DNA from: Terriglobia bacterium
Lineage (GTDB): Bacteria; Acidobacteriota; Terriglobia; Bryobacterales; Bryobacteraceae
Assembly: GCA_010084195.1 (NCBI GenBank)
Contig: RGPS01000012.1
Location: 1 to 58,747 of the forward strand
Length of the DNA: 58,747 bases
Direction: 5' to 3'
Every line of letters begins with the position of its first letter. Position 1 is the stretch's first letter. Position numbers and translations under genes: made by a program. Of the stretch, positions 1 to 9,287 are shown piece after piece. The notes beneath the pieces were generated by a model. It worked only from the letters and a program-made list of their open reading frames with translations, was not told the origin of the DNA and did no database searches.

Positions 1-68
1 AATCCTAGCGATAGTATATTTCTTTAAAGCGCTATGAACCGTATTCTTCAGTTTAGGCTCAGTACTAG

Positions 69-926
69 CTTGTAAGTGGTAAGGAACTGTATGAAAAGCA
101 CTGCCAGCAATGCCACCGGGCGGACCTGAGTGGTGGCGGCAACTTTCCGTCCCTTGTAGACATCACGGTGCGGATCGGGGCCGACACGGTTCGCACGATC
201 GTGAATGGAGGCAAGGGCCCGATGCCTGCCTTCAACTCGGAACTGAATGATACAGCGCTGGCGAATCTGGTGGCCTATCTCGGCAGCCCCGGGGCCGCTG
301 CTGCGGCTGCGGCCGGAGGACGGGGTGGCCAGGCTGCGATAGCGGCGTCCAGCGCACCGATTGCGGGTTCAGGGGGCGCGCCTGCGGGCAAGGTAATTGC
401 GGCGGCGGCAGCGCTGGCACCAAAGACACCCTATGCGGGAATGACGGGACCGCCCTATCCGGAAGGCGTGGACGTTCCGGCGAACCGTTATTACACGGGC
501 TACAACGTTATGGGCAACATCATCAAGCCGCCCTACACGACCCTCACTTCATATGACCTGAATACCGGCAAAATCAAATGGCAGGTGCCGGTGGGTGACG
601 ATCTGCGCGCACTGGCGGAAGGCCATGCCAATACCGGGGCCATCGGGCTTCGCGCGGGGATGGTACCTACCGCAACAGGCCTGATCTTCCTCTGTGGCGG
701 GGACCAGAAGATTCGCGCCTACGACGAAGATACAGGCAAGGTGCTGTGGACCGGCGACCTGCCTGGCCAGGCACGAGGCATTCCGGCCATGTACGAAGTG
801 GGCGGGCGCCAGTACCTGGTGGTGAATGCGACCTCGCCTTCCGGTGGAGGCGGTGGCGGTCGCGGCGGGGCAGGTCCGGCGAATCCGGCCCTGGGATATG
901 CGGTCTACGCACTACCCACGAAATAG
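69..926 (+). CDS. Quinoprotein (PQQ) dehydrogenase with cytochrome c domain, 3' fragment
   Basis: This is the C-terminal part of a secreted PQQ-type dehydrogenase that would pass electrons from sugar or alcohol oxidation to a c-type heme. A heme motif CQQCH is encoded at 102-116, followed by a mono-heme domain ending in the MPAF-type Met ligand region. An Ala/Gly-rich linker follows, then beta-propeller repeats with DLNTGKIKW and DEDTGKVLW. The frame is open only from 69 because TAG lies at 66-68 and more stops lie upstream. The first ~70 bases do not read as this protein, so the gene is cut at the window edge or at an assembly junction. A glycine run precedes the C-terminus. A second PQQ dehydrogenase lies at 10835. 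The substrate cannot be told from the sequence. Confidence 0.75.
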   Translation, partial: LVSGKELYEKHCQQCHRADLSGGGNFPSLVDITVRIGADTVRTIVNGGKGPMPAFNSELNDTALANLVAYLGSPGAAAAAAAGGRGGQAAIAASSAPIAGSGGAPAGKVIAAAAALAPKTPYAGMTGPPYPEGVDVPANRYYTGYNVMGNIIKPPYTTLTSYDLNTGKIKWQVPVGDDLRALAEGHANTGAIGLRAGMVPTATGLIFLCGGDQKIRAYDEDTGKVLWTGDLPGQARGIPAMYEVGGRQYLVVNATSPSGGGGGGRGGAGPANPALGYAVYALPTK

Positions 927-1094
927 CCATCTGGCAAAGCCGTGGCAGGGGCGGGGTTTGCAAAGACCGTCTGGAAGCTGCGTCGGTAGTCTGGCCCACG
1001 CCACTTCTGTCACCGTCTCCAGGGAAGACGAAGACTCCGGAGTTGGCCCGAAATGGCCTCCGGTGACGGTGATGGCGCTACAATTGGCCGAAAT

Positions 1095-2279
1095 ATGCGA
1101 ATTACTGCCATCGGAATCTGCCTTTGCGGAATTGCCTTCGGGCAAACTCCGGCCACCAGCGTAGCTGCGTCCCCGGATCCGGTCAAACCGCTGGTGGAAC
1201 GCCTCGACCTCGACCGCTATAAGACCACCATCAAGAGCCTGACCCAGTTCGGGGATCGTCGACAAGGCACCGAGAGGAATCGCGCGGCTGTCGATTGGAT
1301 TGAGGCGCAACTGAAGAGTTATGGATGCACCAATACGGAGCGCATCACCTATGACTTCCAGCCTGTGGCGCCGACAGGTAACCAGGGCGGTCGCGGCGGG
1401 GGCCGGGGGCCGGGCCGGGCAGGCGCACGGGTTCGCGGTCAAAGGGCCCCAACGGGCGTCAATAACGATCCCCTGAAACAGCCCGACGAGAAGCTGCGGG
1501 CACTCAACACGCCGCCGTCCGTGCCCGGAGAGCGACAGGAGATTTACTGCACCAAAGTTGGCAGTACACACCCCGAAGAAATGTACCTGGTGAGCGCACA
1601 TATGGATGGTATCGGTTGGGGCGAGGGGGCAAATGACGACGCTTCCGGGACAGCCATCGTGATGGAAATGGCGCGGATTCTGAACAGTCCCGGAGTGGAA
1701 ACGGACCGATCAATTCGGTTCGTTTTGTGGAACAACGAAGAGACGGGTACGAACGGGGCGCTTGCGTATGTGAACCAGCGCAGAGAATTGCAGGGTAAGG
1801 AATCGCCCGTCGGCTCCGGCAAGTATCCGGAACCCAAATGGCTGGGGCTGATTCAGCACGACATGATGCTGTTTGATCACGGGATGCCGGGTAAGGATGG
1901 CAAACCCTCGAAGGAGCAGCGCCCGGAAGCGGACGTGAACATCGAGTTTCAGGCAACGTCGAAGATGGCGGCAGAATCGGCTGCCCTGGCGTGGCTGGTT
2001 CAGGGGGCGAACGAGAAGTACGCGACAGATTACCCTGCCGCTGTCAGTTCGCATATGAGCAACACCGACTCGACGCGTTTCCAGGATTATGTGGCCTCCA
2101 TCAGCCTGCGCGAGAACGAGCGGAGTGCGCATATTGGAGCGGGTTGGGACCCGCACTGGCACCAGCCCACGGACCTGTTTGCGACTTTTACCGATGCAGA
2201 CTTCGGGCTGGGGCTGAATGCCGCGCAATCCACGCTGGGTGCGGTCGCACAACTGGCGGGCGCAAAGGTGAAGGAGTGA
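1095..2279 (+). CDS. Secreted M28 family zinc aminopeptidase
   Basis: This is a probable exported metallopeptidase with two zinc ions that trims peptides from the N-terminus. I chose the ATG at 1095 because it gives a clean signal peptide (MRITAIGICLCGIAFG) where an upstream in-frame ATG does not. The metal-binding elements of M28 are visible: SAHMDG with the His and Asp, GANDDASG, the NNEETG glutamates, and a late PHWHQPTD His. A Gly/Arg-rich insert sits near residues 95-120. The stop overlaps the GTG start of the next gene (GTGA), so the two are probably translated together. Peptidase family is clear; the substrate is unknown. Confidence 0.85.
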   Translation: MRITAIGICLCGIAFGQTPATSVAASPDPVKPLVERLDLDRYKTTIKSLTQFGDRRQGTERNRAAVDWIEAQLKSYGCTNTERITYDFQPVAPTGNQGGRGGGRGPGRAGARVRGQRAPTGVNNDPLKQPDEKLRALNTPPSVPGERQEIYCTKVGSTHPEEMYLVSAHMDGIGWGEGANDDASGTAIVMEMARILNSPGVETDRSIRFVLWNNEETGTNGALAYVNQRRELQGKESPVGSGKYPEPKWLGLIQHDMMLFDHGMPGKDGKPSKEQRPEADVNIEFQATSKMAAESAALAWLVQGANEKYATDYPAAVSSHMSNTDSTRFQDYVASISLRENERSAHIGAGWDPHWHQPTDLFATFTDADFGLGLNAAQSTLGAVAQLAGAKVKE

Positions 2280-3283
2280 GATTCCTTGCGCTGCAGGTGG
2301 CGTCGCTTTTGATGGCACTGCAGCTCGGGGCGCAGAGCTGGGTACTGCAGGACAGCGGCGTCACAGCCTCGCTCCGGGGCGTACATGCTGTCAGTTCGAA
2401 AGTGGTGTGGGCCAGCGGTTCGGACGGGACGTGGCTTCGAACCCTGAACGGCGGCGGCAAGTGGGAAACCGGCAAAGTGACGGGGGGAGAAAAATTGGAC
2501 TTCCGCGGAATTCAGGCCTTCTCAGCCACCGAGGCCATTGTGGTGAGTGCCGGGGCGGGGCCGCTGTCTAAAGTTTTTTCAACCAGCGATGGCGGGACCC
2601 ATTGGCAATTCCTTTTCGAAAACCCGGATGCCAGGGGCTTCTTTGATGGCGTCTCATTCAGTGACCGCAAACAGGGGGCCATCCTGGGAGACCCGGTGAG
2701 CGGACGCCTGGCCGTCTTCGTCACCGCCGATGGAGGCCGGACCTGGACGCGCCGTGAGGGGCCGGAGGCGCATGAGGGCGAAGCCAGTTTCGCAGCCAGC
2801 AACAGTACTCTGCGTGTCCTGAGTGGCAAAGATATCCGAATTGCTTCGGGAGGCAAAGGTGGAGCGCGAGTGATCCGGTCGGCGGATGGGGGCACGACCT
2901 GGAGTGCCGTGCAAACGCCACTCCGACATGATCTGGAAACGGCAGGAATTTTCTCGGTCGGCTGGAAGAGTGCAAGCCACGGTATCGCAGTGGGAGGCAA
3001 CTACCAGAATGACAAAGAGGGGATCGCCAACCTTGCAATCACCCTGGACGGAGGCCGCAGCTGGAAGCTGCCAGCGCAGCGGCCTGCGGGTTTTCGGTCC
3101 GCCGTCGAGTACCTGAAGTCCGAACGGGTCTGGATCGCGACCGGTACGTCGGGGTCGGATATCTCCCCGGATGGGCGCGTCTGGCGCCAGTTCGATGACG
3201 GAGCATTCCATGCTCTAAGCGGCGGCTGGGCGACCGGTCCGAAGGGGCGCATTGGAAAATTGCAGACTGCCCTGCCCCGCTGA
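2276..3283 (+). CDS. Secreted BNR/Ycf48-like beta-propeller protein
   Basis: This is an exported protein of about 335 residues. It contains repeated Asp-box type motifs such as TSDGGTHW, TADGGRTW, SADGGTTW and LDGGRSW, spaced as in the bladed propellers of sialidase-like and Ycf48/HCF136-like proteins. The start is taken as GTG at 2276, overlapping the stop of the M28 gene. It gives the signal peptide MRFLALQVASLLMALQLGAQ. No sialidase catalytic set is evident, so the repeats more likely serve a structural or binding role. Coupling to a secreted peptidase suggests a shared extracytoplasmic task, which is inference. Confidence 0.75.
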   Translation: MRFLALQVASLLMALQLGAQSWVLQDSGVTASLRGVHAVSSKVVWASGSDGTWLRTLNGGGKWETGKVTGGEKLDFRGIQAFSATEAIVVSAGAGPLSKVFSTSDGGTHWQFLFENPDARGFFDGVSFSDRKQGAILGDPVSGRLAVFVTADGGRTWTRREGPEAHEGEASFAASNSTLRVLSGKDIRIASGGKGGARVIRSADGGTTWSAVQTPLRHDLETAGIFSVGWKSASHGIAVGGNYQNDKEGIANLAITLDGGRSWKLPAQRPAGFRSAVEYLKSERVWIATGTSGSDISPDGRVWRQFDDGAFHALSGGWATGPKGRIGKLQTALPR

Positions 3284-3308
3284 CGTCGCAATCATGTAAT
3301 CTGGAGCG

Positions 3309-3707
3309 GTGAAAGTAACTCTACTGACTCTCCTCCTGGCCGTCGCCGCCTTTGCCGCCGACGCCGGCCCCCTCAGCTCCACCCTGGAAGCCTGGAAGCA
3401 GGCCATGCTGAAGAAAGACGCTGCTGCCCTGCAGAAGATGTACCACGCGGACCTGACTTATACGCATTCATCCGCTCTGACCGAGACGAAAGCCGAGGCC
3501 ATCGCCGCCGTCGCCAAGGCGTCCCCGAAGGCGATTGACTACCACGACGTGACGACAAAGGTCTATGGCAACACGGCGGTCCTGAAAGGTAAGTTTGATA
3601 TCACAAATGACCAGAACGTGACCAGTCACCTGGTGCTTCTGACGGTGTGGCTCAAGTCCGGCTCGGACTGGCAGCTGGTGGCCCGCCAAGCGACAAAACT
3701 GCCGTAG
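3309..3707 (+). CDS. Secreted DUF4440/SnoaL-like (NTF2 fold) protein
   Basis: This small exported protein of 132 residues has a signal peptide (MKVTLLTLLLAVAAFA). An NTF2-like fold is recognisable from the pattern LEAWKQAMLKKDAAALQKMYHADLTY, given here only as a family hallmark, and the closing DWQLVARQATKL strand. Proteins of this family bind small ligands or act as simple enzymes; none of the known catalytic sets can be assigned. The start is GTG at 3309 with a GGAG only two bases upstream, which is unusually close, so the exact start is uncertain. It converges on the SDR gene that follows. Confidence 0.7.
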   Translation: MKVTLLTLLLAVAAFAADAGPLSSTLEAWKQAMLKKDAAALQKMYHADLTYTHSSALTETKAEAIAAVAKASPKAIDYHDVTTKVYGNTAVLKGKFDITNDQNVTSHLVLLTVWLKSGSDWQLVARQATKLP

Positions 3708-3927
3708 CTGATCAGGTCACCTGGCTGCAAGTCAGCGAAGCTCCTTCAGGGCGTCCTTTCCTATTCAACGTGCGGTAGGACTGGGCGCCCGTGAAAGGTG
3801 TGCAAACTCAGACTCCAAAGCAGGGCAAAGGCCGTTCGAAAGGTTGAAGCTCAAGCCAGCGTTGCCACGCGGCTGTGCGCCTGTAGCCACTTCAGGGCGC
3901 TGCTGAGTTCAGACCCGGCGGCCACGA

Positions 3928-4710
3928 TCAAACGAGGCCCCTGAGCGTCCCGCCAATGTCGAGGGTGGCACCTGTGATGTATCGGGCGAGCGGTGATGCC
4001 AGGAAGACAACCGCATTGGCCACATCGGAGGCTTCGCCAATTCCGAGGGGGAGATAGCGGTCTTCCAGAAACCGCTTGACAGCGGCGTCACGATCCGCCA
4101 CCCCATAGTGCTGCACCAGTTGATCGACCAGGCCGCCCGGTCGCGTCCACATGCGGGTCCAGACGGGCCCGGGCGCGATGGCGTTTACACGAACATGCGG
4201 GGCGTATTGTTTCGCGAGGGCTTTGGTCAGGTAGAGAATGCCGGCCTTGCAGGAGCCATAGTCCATCAGGCCTGGTTCCGGTTGTTTGGAGAGATCGGAG
4301 CCGGTGTTCACGATGGCGGCGTTGCCGCGGGCGGCCATGCCTGGGATCAGGGCGCGGCAAAGACGAACGGTGCCCATCATGTTGATCTGGAAACTGCGCG
4401 CCCACCCCTCGTCGGTCAGGTCTTCAAAGGGCGTGGAATCGCCGACGCCAAGATTATTGATGAGGATATCGGGCTCGCGACCGAAGGTCTTTCGAACATA
4501 TTCAACAGCATGGTCGACCCCTTCGGCAGTAGCCAGGTCAGCCGCAACCACACCAGCCCATTTGCCTGCCTTTTCCTGCAGGACGGGTTCGTCCCGGTCG
4601 GCAACGATGACGCTGGCACCTTCCTGGGTCAGCAAATCTGCGGTTGCTTCACCGATACCCCAGGCACCGGCGGCCACGAAGGCCAGTTTGTCTTTGAGTT
4701 GGAAATCCAT
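3928..4710 (-). CDS. Short-chain dehydrogenase/reductase (SDR)
   Basis: This is a cytosolic NAD(P)-dependent oxidoreductase of 260 residues, the usual classical SDR length. The cofactor-binding glycine motif reads AAGAWGIG at residues 13-20, with Ala where Thr is common. The structural NNAG motif is NNLG. The catalytic Ser138, Tyr151 and Lys155 are all present (NTGSD and YGSCK). The C-terminal TGATLDIGG segment is typical. It is transcribed alone and divergent from the PEP-CTERM gene. The substrate is unknown. The 220 bases between its stop and the DUF4440 gene hold nothing I can name. Confidence 0.9.
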   Translation of the reverse strand: MDFQLKDKLAFVAAGAWGIGEATADLLTQEGASVIVADRDEPVLQEKAGKWAGVVAADLATAEGVDHAVEYVRKTFGREPDILINNLGVGDSTPFEDLTDEGWARSFQINMMGTVRLCRALIPGMAARGNAAIVNTGSDLSKQPEPGLMDYGSCKAGILYLTKALAKQYAPHVRVNAIAPGPVWTRMWTRPGGLVDQLVQHYGVADRDAAVKRFLEDRYLPLGIGEASDVANAVVFLASPLARYITGATLDIGGTLRGLV

Positions 4711-4826
4711 GTACTGAAGTAGCTCCGTTTGTCTCCGGTTTGGATAGTATCAGAATCCCCCCCCGGAATCCTAAATCCTGACTGCCACCCCGGTAATATG
4801 GGCCACGCGATTCCATCCAACGACAC

Positions 4827-5639
4827 ATGAGAATTTCCGCCGTAACCACTTTGTGCCTGCTGCTGGTGCCTTTCACTGCTTCGGCGGGGCTGATAACTAC
4901 AATCTACGACGCAGGCCTGGGGACCCTCCCCGAGTTGCAGGGTTTTGTCAGTCAGGTGGCCACTGCCGACAATCCCCATGTCTCCGGCGGCCTTCTCGAT
5001 GTGGACGGATACACTCCGGGGGACAACACAGCTCCAGGGTTTTACACGGGGCAAAACGGAACATTCTTGTTCTCCTCATTCGTGATGGAGTCAAGACTGC
5101 GAATTGTGGCCGCTACGCAGCGAAGCGGTCCAAACCAGGGCAATTACCCTCGGGGCGGGTTCATTTTGGGAGCTACGGATAACAGTGGGTACGATCTGGA
5201 ACTGGAGTTTTCCGAGGCGGGAGTTTGGCTGCAAACCAGCAATGGCGTAGCAGACGCGCCGCCGGCATCGTCGTTCCTCAATCTGGATACAAGCGTCCTT
5301 CGCACCTACAGGGTTGAGGCCGACGGGACAAACGCTCATCTGTATCTCGATGGCTCAACCATGGCCTCCCTTACGATGCCGCTGAATACCCTGCAAGTGT
5401 CGGGCGGCACACATAGCCAGGTGATCTTCGGCGACGCCAGCATATTGACGCGGGCCCACTACCAGATGGAACATTTCCTGTATTCCTCCAACCTGGAGGC
5501 AACGCCGGCCCCTGAGCCGGGTTCGATGACATTGTTCGGCATCGCTGCGGCAGGTATCGCCCTGCGCAGGTACCGCGCCAGGCCCTGGCCCCCCATCGCG
5601 TGCAAGTGCGGGCGCATCATGACCAGGGCGCAAAACTGA
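4827..5639 (+). CDS. PEP-CTERM sorting domain protein
   Basis: This is an exported surface or exopolysaccharide-associated protein of 270 residues. It starts with a signal peptide (MRISAVTTLCLLLVPFTASA). The central region is rich in Gly, Thr and beta strands and resembles a lectin-like fold, with no recognised enzyme motif. Near residue 228 it has the sorting signal PAPEPGSMTLFGIAAAGIAL followed by RRYRAR, which is the PEP motif, a membrane helix and a basic cluster. Such proteins are processed by exosortase, which is not encoded in this window. About 17 residues follow the basic cluster, more than usual, and include two cysteines. Confidence 0.8.
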   Translation: MRISAVTTLCLLLVPFTASAGLITTIYDAGLGTLPELQGFVSQVATADNPHVSGGLLDVDGYTPGDNTAPGFYTGQNGTFLFSSFVMESRLRIVAATQRSGPNQGNYPRGGFILGATDNSGYDLELEFSEAGVWLQTSNGVADAPPASSFLNLDTSVLRTYRVEADGTNAHLYLDGSTMASLTMPLNTLQVSGGTHSQVIFGDASILTRAHYQMEHFLYSSNLEATPAPEPGSMTLFGIAAAGIALRRYRARPWPPIACKCGRIMTRAQN

Positions 5640-5844
5640 ATTGTGGCATCGCTGTGCCAACACCCTTTCAGCAGCTTACCCGCGCGGCGGAATGGAAGCC
5701 GAAACTCGGTATTCTGGTGCATCTGGCCAAATAGCAGACAGGCGTTTTGAACGTTGCGGCACTTCCCGCCTGAAGGCAGCGGGCCTGGACCTGGTGGACA
5801 AAAACTAAACTTTCCCCGACGAACGGCCGATCAAGTGTTCAAGC

Positions 5845-6855
5845 ATGGCGTTCGACGAACAACTCGTAGAAAAATACCTGGAACGGGCAATGGAGGAGTT
5901 CACCACAAACCCCCTTGCCGTTCAATTGATGCGTCGCCTGGCGATTGAAGGCCGCGACCTGTTCGTCAGGGCGGGGTTGAAGTATATGCATGCCCCGGAT
6001 GAGGGCGGAAATGCCGAACGCATGCTCGGACACCTTCTGCTCAGGCAGGAATCTCTGCTGGAGCAACTGGCGAGTCCGGAAGAAAATTCACGAAGTCAGG
6101 CCACAGACCTCTTCAAACGCTTCCGGAAGATGGACGCATCCTTTGATGTGCGCCTGGCGCGGAAATTACCTTGCAGGGGAGCGTGGAGTCAACCAGGCGC
6201 ATTCGATGGCGGCCGATCCGGCAGGGCGCTCGATATTCTGGACGAGACATCTCAGGGGCGGCGCCTGCTGCCAATTCTGGGCCATCTGCCCGACTCATCG
6301 GACCCGCGCATCTCGACGCGGGCCACCTTATTCGTCGGACGCAGGGTGCAGACTGCTGAATGGACAGCGCGGCAGCTATCCCGTTCCGATCCAAGAATCC
6401 GAGCGAATGCCATAGAAGCACTTTGGGGGGTGAAAACTGCGACCGCGATGCATCTTTTTGACGAGTGCGTGAAGGATCCGCACAACCGTGTGGCCGGGAA
6501 CGCCCTGGTCGGGCTCCACATTGGTGGCCGGGAAGATGCGATTGAGCGCGTCATTGAAATGTCGAACGATGCCCTGCCCGAACGACGCATCACGTCGGGA
6601 TGGGCGATGGGGCGGCTGGCCGTGGATGGTTTTGCGGAGCGGCTCACAGAAATGGTCCGTGACGAAGATCTCAATGTGCGGGGTATGGCGCTGCGTGCCC
6701 TGATGCTGATTCGGAAGACTTCCCCGGCCCCGCTGGAGAAGCGCTCCAACGAAGAGGCACTGGCGCAGTCCATTGCGGAAGATCAGACGGTACAGGAAGA
6801 TTTGGTGGCAAATATCGATGTGCGCCTGGACGGCAAGAACTACCGGGCGAGGTAG
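5845..6855 (+). CDS. HEAT-repeat protein with a locally shifted reading frame
   Basis: This is a cytosolic alpha-helical repeat protein of 336 residues. HEAT-like units such as RIRANAIEALWG, NRVAGNALVGLHIGG and NVRGMALRALMLI recur at about 30-residue spacing in the second half. Such proteins act as scaffolds. Residues ~109-127 do not fit the repeat pattern. In the next frame the same bases read LAGERGVNQAHSMAADPAG, which joins naturally to RLARKL before and ALDILDE after. This suggests a one-base insertion near 6168-6170 and a one-base deletion near 6224-6227 that cancel out. No signal peptide or enzyme motif is seen. Confidence 0.7.
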   Translation: MAFDEQLVEKYLERAMEEFTTNPLAVQLMRRLAIEGRDLFVRAGLKYMHAPDEGGNAERMLGHLLLRQESLLEQLASPEENSRSQATDLFKRFRKMDASFDVRLARKLPCRGAWSQPGAFDGGRSGRALDILDETSQGRRLLPILGHLPDSSDPRISTRATLFVGRRVQTAEWTARQLSRSDPRIRANAIEALWGVKTATAMHLFDECVKDPHNRVAGNALVGLHIGGREDAIERVIEMSNDALPERRITSGWAMGRLAVDGFAERLTEMVRDEDLNVRGMALRALMLIRKTSPAPLEKRSNEEALAQSIAEDQTVQEDLVANIDVRLDGKNYRAR

Positions 6856-6905
6856 ACCCCGGCAATTGAGGGAACATAAACCCTGCCAGCGTCGTATCAG
6901 ACGCC

Positions 6906-7133
6906 ATGAAGCGATTCTTTCCGATCTCAATGCTCGTCCTCATCTCTGCTACGGCACCATGCTTCGGAATGGTGCCGGATATCGGAATGGATTTGCCGGC
7001 TCGACCCAGCCAGCCGGGGTCCGGCGGATTACAGTTGCGCTTCGTCACTGTGCCTGATGCCGTCACCATTCCCCCGGCTCCGCGCCCGAACGATCCCCCG
7101 AAGCCCAAACAACCGAACCTGCAACGTACATAG
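6906..7133 (+). CDS. Small putative secreted protein
   Basis: This is a 75-residue reading frame with a plausible signal peptide (MKRFFPISMLVLISATAPCFG) followed by a Pro-rich tail containing PPAPRPNDPPKPKQP. I do not recognise a family. It lies between the HEAT-repeat gene and copA on the same strand, without a clear Shine-Dalgarno sequence. The signal-like N-terminus and position support a real gene; the short length leaves doubt. Confidence 0.4.
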   Translation: MKRFFPISMLVLISATAPCFGMVPDIGMDLPARPSQPGSGGLQLRFVTVPDAVTIPPAPRPNDPPKPKQPNLQRT

Positions 7134-7197
7134 GCACGGCCTCCCCCCGAAACCCGCACCGATACGTCCCGTATTGGCATCATAGAAGCGGGGTTAT

Positions 7198-9261
7198 GTG
7201 CAGGACGTTGAGCTTCCTATCGCCGGAATGACATGCACTGGCTGCGCTCACACCATTGAGACGCACGTTGCCGGACTGAAGGGCGTGGAAGCTTCGCAGG
7301 TTAGCTTCGCCTCACGGACCGCCACCGTTCGGTTCGACCCTGCCATTACCAATCAGGCCCTGCTGATCGAGAGCATTGAAAATCTTGGGTACCATGTTCC
7401 GAATCAGGGAGCGCCCCCGAGCCTCGACGACGAAGCCAAAGCCCTTCGAATGCGCCTGCTGGTCGGAGCCGTCTTCGCCCTGCCGACGCTGGTACTCGGC
7501 ATGGCCGAACATCTTCCCTGGGTCCAGTTCTACCTTTCTCTTCCGGTAATGGCTTATTCGGGGATGCCCTTTCAGGTGGCAGCCTGGAAGGGTGCCATGC
7601 ATCGGGCCGTGAACATGAACACCCTGATCGCCCTGGGCACTACCGCAGCCTTCAGCTACAGCAGTTTGGTTTTGTGGCGCGGTGGGCACCATGTGTATTT
7701 TGAGGCGGCACCGGTCATTATCGTTCTGGTCCTGCTGGGCAAGTACCTGGAACTGCGGGCCCGCGCCAGCGCCTCGGAAGCTATCAACAAGCTCGCCGAA
7801 CTACAGCCGCCGGTAGCGACATTGGTCTCGGAAGCCGGTGAAACCGTGGTGCCGGTGGCAGGGGTCAAGCCGGGCGATATCCTCATCGTCCGACCGGGTG
7901 AGCGGATTCCCGTGGATGGAACCATTGTGGAAGGCTCCAGTGAAATCGATGAATCGATGCTGACGGGAGAGGCGCTACCCGTGGCAAAAGCGCCAGGCTA
8001 CAGCGTTTCGGCGGGAACGCGCAATCTTTCCGGGGCCTTTCGTGTACGGGCAGTCCGAACCGGCGAAGCCACAGCGCTCGCGCAGATTGCCGATCTGGTC
8101 AGAAAAGCACAGGCGTCCAGAGCCCCGGTGGCGCGAATCGCCGACGCGGTCAGTGCGAAGTTCACGCTGGCGATTATTGTGATCGCCCTGTTGACCTTTG
8201 GCCTCTGGCTCTATTTCAGTGACGTTGGCACCGCGCTGCAAATGGCAGTTGCCGTTCTGATTGTGGCTTGCCCGTGCGCGATGGGTCTGGCAACTCCGAT
8301 GGCGCTGATCGCCGGAACCGGGCGCGCTGCGGCTGAGGGAATTCTGTTTCGGAACGGCGAAGCCCTGGAGGCCTCTGCCGGAATCAATACAGTAATTTTC
8401 GACAAGACCGGCACATTGACGACCGGGACACCCGCAGTGGGAAAAATCGTAACAGAGCCAGGCTTCACCGAAGACCAGGCGCTGCAACTTGCGGCAGCAG
8501 TGGAACAGTGGAGCGAGCACCCTTTCGCCCGGGCCCTTGTGGCCCGCTGCGCGCAGAAGCCGAAACCAGCGTCCGGGTTTATTGCAAGGCCGGGAATTGG
8601 TGCCGAGGGCACCGTGGCGGGTCAGAGCATCTTCGTGGGACGAAGTGCCTCGGGTGAAGTGGAACTTCGCGTCGATGGCACCGTGGCCGCTCATTTTCAA
8701 ATGACGGATCAACTGCGGCCCGGTGCCCGGCTGGCGGTTAGTGCCCTGCACACCATGGAGATAGATGTCTGGATGCTCAGCGGGGATCAGGAGAAAGCGG
8801 CGATGGCCGTGGCGACTACCGTTGGAATTCCCGGCGACCGGGTCATGTCCCGAGTCCTGCCGGCGGAGAAAGAGCAGCTTGTGGAGCGACTCAGGCACGA
8901 GGCGCGTCGGGTGGCCATGGTCGGCGATGGTATCAACGACGCCCCTGCGCTGGCGGCGGCAAGCGTGGGAATCGCCATCGGAGCGGGCACCGACATTGCC
9001 ATTGAATCGGCAGGGATCGTACTGATCGCCAGCAATCCGGCGCACGTGGCGCGGGCTCTGGAACTGGCGCGGATAACTCTGCGCATTACCAGACAGAACC
9101 TTTTCTGGGCCTTCGGCTACAACGCACTGGCGATCCCGCTGGCGGCCGGCGTGTTCTACCCCCTGACGGGCTGGACGCTCTCGCCCATGATCGCTTCGGC
9201 AGCCATGGCACTTTCCAGCATCTCTGTTGTTCTCAACAGTCTTCGCTTGCGCCGCAGCTAA
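7198..9261 (+). CDS. copA: Copper-translocating P1B-type ATPase
   Basis: This inner-membrane pump exports Cu(I) using ATP. One N-terminal heavy-metal-binding domain carries GMTCTGC at residues 10-16. The membrane metal site CPC is at residues 358-360 (ACPCAMG). The phosphorylation loop DKTGTLT begins at Asp402, the actuator TGEA is near residue 260, the HP signature is in SEHPF, and [10 protein letters not shown] begins at residue 576. At 687 residues it is a normal single-HMA CopA. The start is GTG at 7198; the ATG at 7196 is out of frame. An imperfect 8-bp inverted repeat at 7160-7178 could be a metal-regulator site, but it matches no operator I know. Confidence 0.95.
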   Translation: MQDVELPIAGMTCTGCAHTIETHVAGLKGVEASQVSFASRTATVRFDPAITNQALLIESIENLGYHVPNQGAPPSLDDEAKALRMRLLVGAVFALPTLVLGMAEHLPWVQFYLSLPVMAYSGMPFQVAAWKGAMHRAVNMNTLIALGTTAAFSYSSLVLWRGGHHVYFEAAPVIIVLVLLGKYLELRARASASEAINKLAELQPPVATLVSEAGETVVPVAGVKPGDILIVRPGERIPVDGTIVEGSSEIDESMLTGEALPVAKAPGYSVSAGTRNLSGAFRVRAVRTGEATALAQIADLVRKAQASRAPVARIADAVSAKFTLAIIVIALLTFGLWLYFSDVGTALQMAVAVLIVACPCAMGLATPMALIAGTGRAAAEGILFRNGEALEASAGINTVIFDKTGTLTTGTPAVGKIVTEPGFTEDQALQLAAAVEQWSEHPFARALVARCAQKPKPASGFIARPGIGAEGTVAGQSIFVGRSASGEVELRVDGTVAAHFQMTDQLRPGARLAVSALHTMEIDVWMLSGDQEKAAMAVATTVGIPGDRVMSRVLPAEKEQLVERLRHEARRVAMVGDGINDAPALAAASVGIAIGAGTDIAIESAGIVLIASNPAHVARALELARITLRITRQNLFWAFGYNALAIPLAAGVFYPLTGWTLSPMIASAAMALSSISVVLNSLRLRRS

Positions 9262-9287
9262 GATTCAGACCGGCCAGCCAGATACGA

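Noticed and set aside
3708-3927. A possible extra gene end on the minus strand reading GSELSSALKWLQAHSRVATLA.
   Set aside because: The piece is short, overlaps the SDR end in another frame and matches no family I can name.
4108-4722. A 204-codon plus-strand frame opposite the SDR.
   Set aside because: The SDR catalytic motifs on the minus strand explain this DNA.
7160-7178. An operator for a copper regulator upstream of copA.
   Set aside because: The inverted repeat has a mismatch and does not resemble the CueR, CsoR or CopY sites I know; kept only as a remark in the copA entry.
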